NCBI GenBank assembly: GCA_021773295.1
Contig: JAJFKI010000020.1
Location: forward strand, 1-40,102
Source of the DNA: Gammaproteobacteria bacterium
GTDB lineage: Bacteria; Pseudomonadota; Gammaproteobacteria; UBA1113
Length of the DNA: 40,102 nucleotides
Direction: 5' to 3'
Shown: piece after piece, positions 36,099 through 40,102 of the stretch
Position numbering within the stretch: position 1 is the first letter of the stretch
How the letters are laid out: each line of letters starts with the position of its first letter
Made by a program: the position numbers and the translations under genes
The notes under the pieces: generated by a model
The model's input: only the letters and a program-made list of their open reading frames with translations
Told to the model about the DNA's origin: nothing
Database searches by the model: none

Positions 36099-36470
36099 AT
36101 GGTAATGAGTGTTCAACAACGCCTATCGCGAGAAAAACGTTTAGTGTATTGGAAAAATCAGATATCAGCATGGCGCAAAAGTGGTTTAAGCGTGAAGAAA
36201 TATTGCCAACAGGCATCCATAGCGCCCTCGCAATTCAAATATTGGCAATATCAACTTGCGCCAGAAACCAAGCGAATACCGAAAGGCAGCTCCCCAACCA
36301 TGCCCTTCGTTGAACTAAAATCGCCGAGTGAGACTCAACAACGCCCGTTAGCCGCCATCTCAGCACCCGAAAAGTTAACCATAAGCACGCCTTGTGGTTA
36401 TCGCATTGAAGTTGATTCACCCAGCATGGCTATTCTACTGCTTCGCCAACTGGAGCAGGCCTCATGTTAA
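36099..36470 (+). CDS. tnpA: IS66-family accessory protein TnpA
   Basis: A 123-residue protein with an N-terminal helix-turn-helix (RLVYWKNQISAWRKSGLSVKK, then YCQQASIAPSQFKYWQ), the standard IS66 TnpA architecture, and a C-terminal region ending SPSMAILLLRQLEQ. AGGAG lies 7-8 bases before the ATG. Its stop overlaps the tnpB start (ATGTTAA), as in IS66 elements where TnpA, TnpB and TnpC are produced together. TnpA is required for transposition but is not the DDE enzyme. Confidence 0.85.
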   Translation: MVMSVQQRLSREKRLVYWKNQISAWRKSGLSVKKYCQQASIAPSQFKYWQYQLAPETKRIPKGSSPTMPFVELKSPSETQQRPLAAISAPEKLTISTPCGYRIEVDSPSMAILLLRQLEQASC

Positions 36471-36577
36471 ATCTTCCCTCAAGTACCCGAATTTTTGTTG
36501 CTAGTAAGCCCGTGGATATGCGTAATTATGTGCAGTGTCCTGTTATGTACAGTGCTGGCGGTCCGCGCGCAGAATAA
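36464..36577 (+). pseudogene. tnpB: IS66 tnpB, 5' part, interrupted
   Basis: The frame starts MLNLPSSTRIFVASKPVDMR, matching the IS66 TnpB N-terminus. It then runs into the RIT element end and stops after 17 foreign residues (the true next residues are KSFDGLAA, found at 39945 onward). TnpB is therefore inactivated here. Confidence 0.88.
36524..36548 (+). repeat. RIT terminal inverted repeat, ritC side
   Basis: These 25 bases (starting AATTATGTGCAG, ending CCTGTTATGT) are the exact reverse complement of 39894-39918. The motif TTATGT occurs near both ends of the repeat, suggesting paired recombinase-binding sites. Confidence 0.9.
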
Positions 36578-36595
36578 TGGGGTTTAGTATCGATT

Positions 36596-37612
36596 TTACA
36601 GCACATAATTCTCGTCTTTGCTTGCAGACTTTAACATGGCTATCAACTTGTCAGGAGCCGTAAATTTTCCTCGTCGAAGCAATAGCGGGCTTCCTGCTAT
36701 TAATGTTGCTAGTTTTTCACCAGGATCGGCTCGCAAGTAAATCTCAGTACTCTTTATATCAGCATGCCCTAGCCAGAGAGACACTTTCCGTATATCTTGC
36801 GTGGCTTGTAGTGTCAGCATCGCACAGGTATGACGCAGCACATGAGGAGAGATTCGCTTTTTAGCAAGTGTAGGTTGCTTCAAGATGGCTGTATTAACAT
36901 GTTTTGATAAAGTATACTTAAATCCTGACCGAGTCATTGAGTTGCCCTGCATATTAAGAAAAAGCGTGGACACAGCTACCGATTTATCACGCACACCAAG
37001 CCAGGCACGCAGCGCAATAACGGTTTCTTTCCATAGGGGAATGATTCTTTCTTTTCGCCCTTTACCCCAAACGTGAATTAATGGTTCAGGGCTCAAGATC
37101 AATTGCTCAAGCTGTACTGTTACGAGCTCAGATACACGAAGCCCAGCAGCAAAAGCTAAATAAAGCATTGCTCTATCACGTATACCTGAAATTGTTTTGG
37201 GATCAGGTGCATCAAGCAATGCTTGCATTTCCTGTTGAGTCAAATAATCTACTAGCTTTTCGTCCGTTTTTTTCATTGGAATAGCATGGATGCGGCGCGC
37301 TTGATCTAGAACGGAAGGAACACGATACTCTAAGAAACGAAAGAAAGCTTTAATTGCAGCCAACCTTGCATTTCGTGTGCGAGGCGAGTTTCCACGCGAC
37401 TTTTCCAGCTGATTTAAAAAGGCTAATATCAGTGAAACATCTAAGTTTTCCAATGTTAATTTGCAGGGACGTTTTTTCAACTGAATCGCAGCAAAGCTGA
37501 CAAGCAATTGATAGGTGTAAGCATATGTGTCACAAGTATGTTGGCTTGCCCGTCGCTCACAAGGAAGATATTCACGCAGAAAGGTACTCAAGTAATTAGC
37601 AAGATTAGTCAT
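36596..37612 (-). CDS. Tyrosine recombinase RitC-like
   Basis: A 338-residue integrase from ATG 37612, chosen because GGAG lies 8 bases upstream; a frame from 37627 also exists. The N-terminal SAM-like core-binding domain spans about residues 1-100. Catalytic residues are visible: Arg in AAGLRVSEL, HxxR in SPHVLRHTCA, His in LGHADIKS and the Tyr nucleophile in TEIYLRAD. It overlaps the end of ritB by 8 bp (ATGACTAA). It is the last gene of the trio and acts with the other two in element movement. Confidence 0.9.
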   Translation of the reverse strand: MTNLANYLSTFLREYLPCERRASQHTCDTYAYTYQLLVSFAAIQLKKRPCKLTLENLDVSLILAFLNQLEKSRGNSPRTRNARLAAIKAFFRFLEYRVPSVLDQARRIHAIPMKKTDEKLVDYLTQQEMQALLDAPDPKTISGIRDRAMLYLAFAAGLRVSELVTVQLEQLILSPEPLIHVWGKGRKERIIPLWKETVIALRAWLGVRDKSVAVSTLFLNMQGNSMTRSGFKYTLSKHVNTAILKQPTLAKKRISPHVLRHTCAMLTLQATQDIRKVSLWLGHADIKSTEIYLRADPGEKLATLIAGSPLLLRRGKFTAPDKLIAMLKSASKDENYVL

Positions 37613-38525
37613 TGTTGTTACTCCCATAAAATAGCTCTTGTGCCGTCGAAATTTGCTTCATTAACTTTGAAGTTGCCTGTAAATACCAGTAGGTATCGGA
37701 GATATGAGCATGCCCGAGGTAAGTGCTTAACATCGTCATGTGCTGTGATATAGCGTTACGATCACCACCAGCACATTGCTCTAGAGATATAACAGCAAAA
37801 CGATGTCGTAAATCATGAATACAAATACCCGGATATCCCACACCATCACGCAAACCAATAGAGCGAACTAACTGGAGGAAGATGCTATTTACGGTAGAGT
37901 AACATGGTCTTGTCCCTTTATTTGATATAAATAAAGCAGGTTCGATACCAGCATATCGTCTGCGATCGCGCAGATAAAGCTGAAGGCCTTGCCGTGTTGA
38001 TTCATGAATAGGGATAAGCCGGTCTTTGCGAAATTTTGTTGCATGGATAATCACTCCATCATTAGTGATATCCCCTACATTCAATGCCAGAGCTTCGCTA
38101 ATACGAAGCCCTGTAGCAGCTAGAAGAGCAAATAATGTCGTATAGGTTTTTGGCCGAAGACTATTATCAGGCTTAAGTTTGGATGCAGCAGCGAGTAAAC
38201 ATTTTAATTCTTCAGATGATAAAATTCTACGTATTTTTCGTTTAAAGGTCTCATGGCCAAAAGCATCAGCTGGAGGTATTTCAAAGCGCTTATCTTCAGC
38301 TTTCATCATGATAGAAAAACGACGGACAGTAAGTAATCGATTCCGTCTTTGTGCTGCTGAAGGCGCCTGACTAGCCCACTCAAGTACGGTTTTAGACCGG
38401 ACATAATCATCACCATTTTGTTTTGAAAAAACAGCAAAGTGTTGTAGCAAGCAATTTTGATTTCGATATTTAAATCCCATCGCGCGGTGTGATTCTACGT
38501 AACATTTAATTATTTTAGTTAACAT
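37605..38525 (-). CDS. Tyrosine recombinase RitB-like
   Basis: A 306-residue integrase. ATG 38525 is preferred over an upstream TTG because GGAGGG precedes it at six bases. Catalytic positions: Arg in TGLRISEALAL, HxxR in IHDLRHRFAV, His in LGHAHISDT and Tyr in YWYLQA. It overlaps the end of ritA by 7 bp (ATGTTAA) and the start of ritC by 8 bp, so the three are made from one transcript with coupled translation. Confidence 0.9.
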   Translation of the reverse strand: MLTKIIKCYVESHRAMGFKYRNQNCLLQHFAVFSKQNGDDYVRSKTVLEWASQAPSAAQRRNRLLTVRRFSIMMKAEDKRFEIPPADAFGHETFKRKIRRILSSEELKCLLAAASKLKPDNSLRPKTYTTLFALLAATGLRISEALALNVGDITNDGVIIHATKFRKDRLIPIHESTRQGLQLYLRDRRRYAGIEPALFISNKGTRPCYSTVNSIFLQLVRSIGLRDGVGYPGICIHDLRHRFAVISLEQCAGGDRNAISQHMTMLSTYLGHAHISDTYWYLQATSKLMKQISTAQELFYGSNNND

Positions 38526-39769
38526 GGCGCACCCTCCGGCCAAGGTTGAGCAATTTGTATTAGTCGAGGAACATCGACTTTCGCGTAATACCCTGTCATA
38601 TCGAGAGAGCGATGACGCAACATAGCAGAAATGGTTTCTAGAGTAGCTCCTTTGCGCAACATATTAGTTGCAGCGGAATGCCGCAATAGGTTTGCGCCAC
38701 GGAACGGTGGGTGCTGAATGTCAGCACGAGTGAGTGCCAGTCTCACAACACTAGAAATACTACTTGAATTAAGAAAGGCGCGATAAGGCGCATTTAAGCA
38801 AAGAAAAAGTTTATCAATGGTAGCAGGCGGCCGCCCTTTCTCTAGGTAAGTCAGTAGGGCATCTCCTACCTCTTGAAGTAATGGTAATCGTGATTCCCTT
38901 CGCCCCTTTCCACAGACACGAATAGTGCTTTCAGACCAATTAATGTCATCAATTTTCATATTGCTGACATCGCCAGCACGCAACCCTAGACAACTAAGTA
39001 ATAAAATAATTGCGCGGTCTCGCATGCCTTGTGGAGAGTGAATATTACAAGAAGCAATCACCTTGTTGACTTCCTCTTCGGTAATATATTTTGGTAGTGA
39101 CGACAGTTTCCATTCTGCCACTGTTGGTACAGCCGCATCGAGATCAGGATGGCAGAGATTCTCGACCGTTAAGAAGCGCAAATAAACTCTCAGTGCAGTC
39201 GTTAACTTTTTAAGTTCACAACAACTACTTTTCTTCGCAATATCACAAATCGTTTGTCGGATTTTCTTCGCACTATAGTTTCTGGTGTCATTACCTAAGA
39301 TTGGTAATAATTTGCAAATTGAATACTCATACGTTGCAATGGTTCTATCTGATAACCCGCGATTTTGAAGTGATGTTTTGAATTTTTCAACAATGTGTAA
39401 TTCTTTTTTTTCAGTGTCCGATAAATTAATTTCAGAAGAGATTATCCCCTGATGAAAAAGATATTCAACAAAGCGTCGTGCGCGATCTGCATACTTACTT
39501 GATATGCTGCACCCTTTACGCCCACCCGGACAATGGCATTTATGTTTTTCAAATTTGTCAAGCACAGTATTGTCAATGTTCTCTATGGCAACATGCTTTT
39601 TCTTGAGCCAAATAGCAAGGTGCGCAACGGAATTGTAATAAGAATTTATGGTTAATACCTTGTATCCTTTATTAGAAAGTTCGCCAGTAAAACTATCTAA
39701 ATATGGTTGCAAATGTCCTGCTGACAAAAAGCAGCGATTGCTTTCTTGCGTTTTTAATCTATTTTTCAT
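38519..39769 (-). CDS. Tyrosine recombinase RitA-like
   Basis: A 416-residue integrase and first gene of the trio, with AGGAG before its ATG. It carries a cysteine-containing insert (KHKCHCPGGRKGC, about residues 111-123) in the N-terminal half. Catalytic Arg is in CLGLRAGDV and Tyr 395 in GYYAKVD; Arg 363 and His 386 are present. In the HxxR motif the His is replaced by Asn 360 (NLLRH). Trio recombinases may have divided roles, so this change could be functional. Flanking sequence up to the inverted repeat should hold the operon promoter. Confidence 0.9.
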   Translation of the reverse strand: MKNRLKTQESNRCFLSAGHLQPYLDSFTGELSNKGYKVLTINSYYNSVAHLAIWLKKKHVAIENIDNTVLDKFEKHKCHCPGGRKGCSISSKYADRARRFVEYLFHQGIISSEINLSDTEKKELHIVEKFKTSLQNRGLSDRTIATYEYSICKLLPILGNDTRNYSAKKIRQTICDIAKKSSCCELKKLTTALRVYLRFLTVENLCHPDLDAAVPTVAEWKLSSLPKYITEEEVNKVIASCNIHSPQGMRDRAIILLLSCLGLRAGDVSNMKIDDINWSESTIRVCGKGRRESRLPLLQEVGDALLTYLEKGRPPATIDKLFLCLNAPYRAFLNSSSISSVVRLALTRADIQHPPFRGANLLRHSAATNMLRKGATLETISAMLRHRSLDMTGYYAKVDVPRLIQIAQPWPEGAPC

Positions 39770-39893
39770 AACTATTCTCCTGTTGGTTGAGACAGACTCA
39801 ATACTAAGAATAATTATGTAGAGTAAATTTTCCAGAAATCATATCAATTAATTGAATTAACAAGGTTATTTGTCAGTCTATAAGGGCTACTTC

Positions 39894-39918
39894 ACATAAC
39901 AGGACACTGCACATAATT
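39894..39918 (-). repeat. RIT terminal inverted repeat, ritA side
   Basis: Exact reverse complement of 36524-36548. It is separated from the tnpB junction by a further 24 bp that contain a 20-bp palindrome, which the other end lacks. Confidence 0.9.
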
Positions 39919-39922
39919 TCTC

Positions 39923-39942
39923 TTATGTGGAGCTCCACATAA
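39923..39942. repeat. 20-bp perfect palindrome at the ritA-side tip
   Basis: The half-site TTATGTGGAG meets its exact complement, ending one base before the GCGTAA junction. The opposite element tip also begins TTATGTG. It looks like a recombinase dimer site. Confidence 0.8.
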
Positions 39943-40102
39943 GCGTAAATCCTTTGATGGCCTTGCCGCTATCATCAGCGAAGGCCTTAAAAAAGATGTT
40001 TACAGTGGCCAGTTATTTGTATTCACTAATCGCCGTGGCGATAAGTTGAAAATTTTTTACTGGGATAGAAATGGTTATTGCTTTTGGTACAAGCGCCTTG
40101 AA
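39943..40102 (+). pseudogene. tnpB: IS66 tnpB, 3' continuation
   Basis: In frame with the 5' part after removing the RIT element, this reads (M)RKSFDGLAAIISEGL, then VYSGQLFVFTNRRGD, KLKIFYWDRNGYCFWYKRLE, a standard IS66 TnpB core. It runs off the window edge, so length and end are unknown. Confidence 0.88.

Larger units (their letters stand above)
36520..39948 (-). mobile_element. Complete Recombinase-in-Trio (RIT) element
   Basis: Three adjacent, overlapping tyrosine recombinase genes on the minus strand are enclosed by a 25-bp perfect inverted repeat (36524-36548 and 39894-39918) and a 6-bp direct repeat GCGTAA (36520-36525 and 39943-39948). Deleting one GCGTAA plus the interior (3,423 bp) rejoins tnpB as VDMR-KSFDGLAA in frame, which fixes the boundaries precisely. 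GCGTAA may be a 6-bp recombination core or a target duplication. RIT elements with RitA/B/C of about 400/310/340 residues are known; this one fits in size, order and overlap. Confidence 0.9.
36021..40102 (+). mobile_element. IS66-family element (left part), interrupted by a RIT element
   Basis: tnpA and a split tnpB in the usual overlapping order identify an IS66-family element that continues past the window's right edge. Its left end lies near 36,018-36,021, because PKS coding sequence runs open to there and hits a stop a few codons later. The exact terminal repeat could not be defined without the right end. tnpC is presumably beyond the window. Confidence 0.8.

Overview
The window looks like a low-GC gammaproteobacterial chromosome, most likely of the order Legionellales. 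The best evidence is the housekeeping block pncC (cinA C-terminal type)-recA-recX-alaS-lysC-csrA-tRNA-Ser-tRNA-Arg, with mutS divergent from pncC. I recall this order from Legionella/Coxiella-type genomes but could not search. The assignment is an inference.

Region 1 (1-8.8 kb) holds accessory metabolism and signalling: the start of a FOXRED2-like flavoprotein overlapping a cytochrome P450, a KfrA_N-PAS-PAS-GGDEF-EAL c-di-GMP protein, a GNAT-like protein, a heme-oxygenase-like diiron oxidase candidate, a dicarboxylate/amino-acid symporter, and a squalene/phytoene-synthase-fold protein without its metal-binding Asp motifs. Region 2 (8.8-18 kb) is the conserved core (mutS, pncC, recA, recX, alaS, lysC, csrA, two tRNAs). 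Genes abut or overlap along it.

Region 3 (17,918-26,772) is an 8.8-kb genomic island bounded by a perfect 45-bp duplication of the 3' half of tRNA-Arg(ACG). It carries a transposase tail, one giant 2094-residue protein (leucine-rich repeats, transglutaminase-like C/H site, AAA+ modules), a small membrane protein, a decayed HicB gene, an intact HicB-type protein and a PIN/ribbon-helix-helix toxin-antitoxin pair. It contains no integrase. The distal att copy is flanked on both sides by TGTGTCA repeats that look like integrase/excisionase arm sites.

Region 4 (26.9-36.0 kb) is a compact minus-strand operon that looks like the surviving end of a trans-AT polyketide cluster: a truncated PKS (C-methyltransferase remnant-ACP-ACP-KS-DH), a free-standing acyltransferase, a FAD oxidoreductase, an isochorismatase-fold protein, an MFS exporter and an ABC-F protein. 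The last two suggest export of, and ribosomal self-protection from, the product. The PKS is cut at about 36,020 by an IS66-family element.

Region 5 (36.0 kb to the end) is that IS66 element (tnpA, tnpB). Its tnpB is interrupted by a complete Recombinase-in-Trio (RIT) element of about 3.4 kb: three overlapping tyrosine recombinase genes, a 25-bp perfect inverted repeat at the ends, and a 6-bp direct repeat at the junctions. Removing the RIT element in silico restores the tnpB frame exactly. The nesting gives a relative order: PKS first, then IS66, then RIT.
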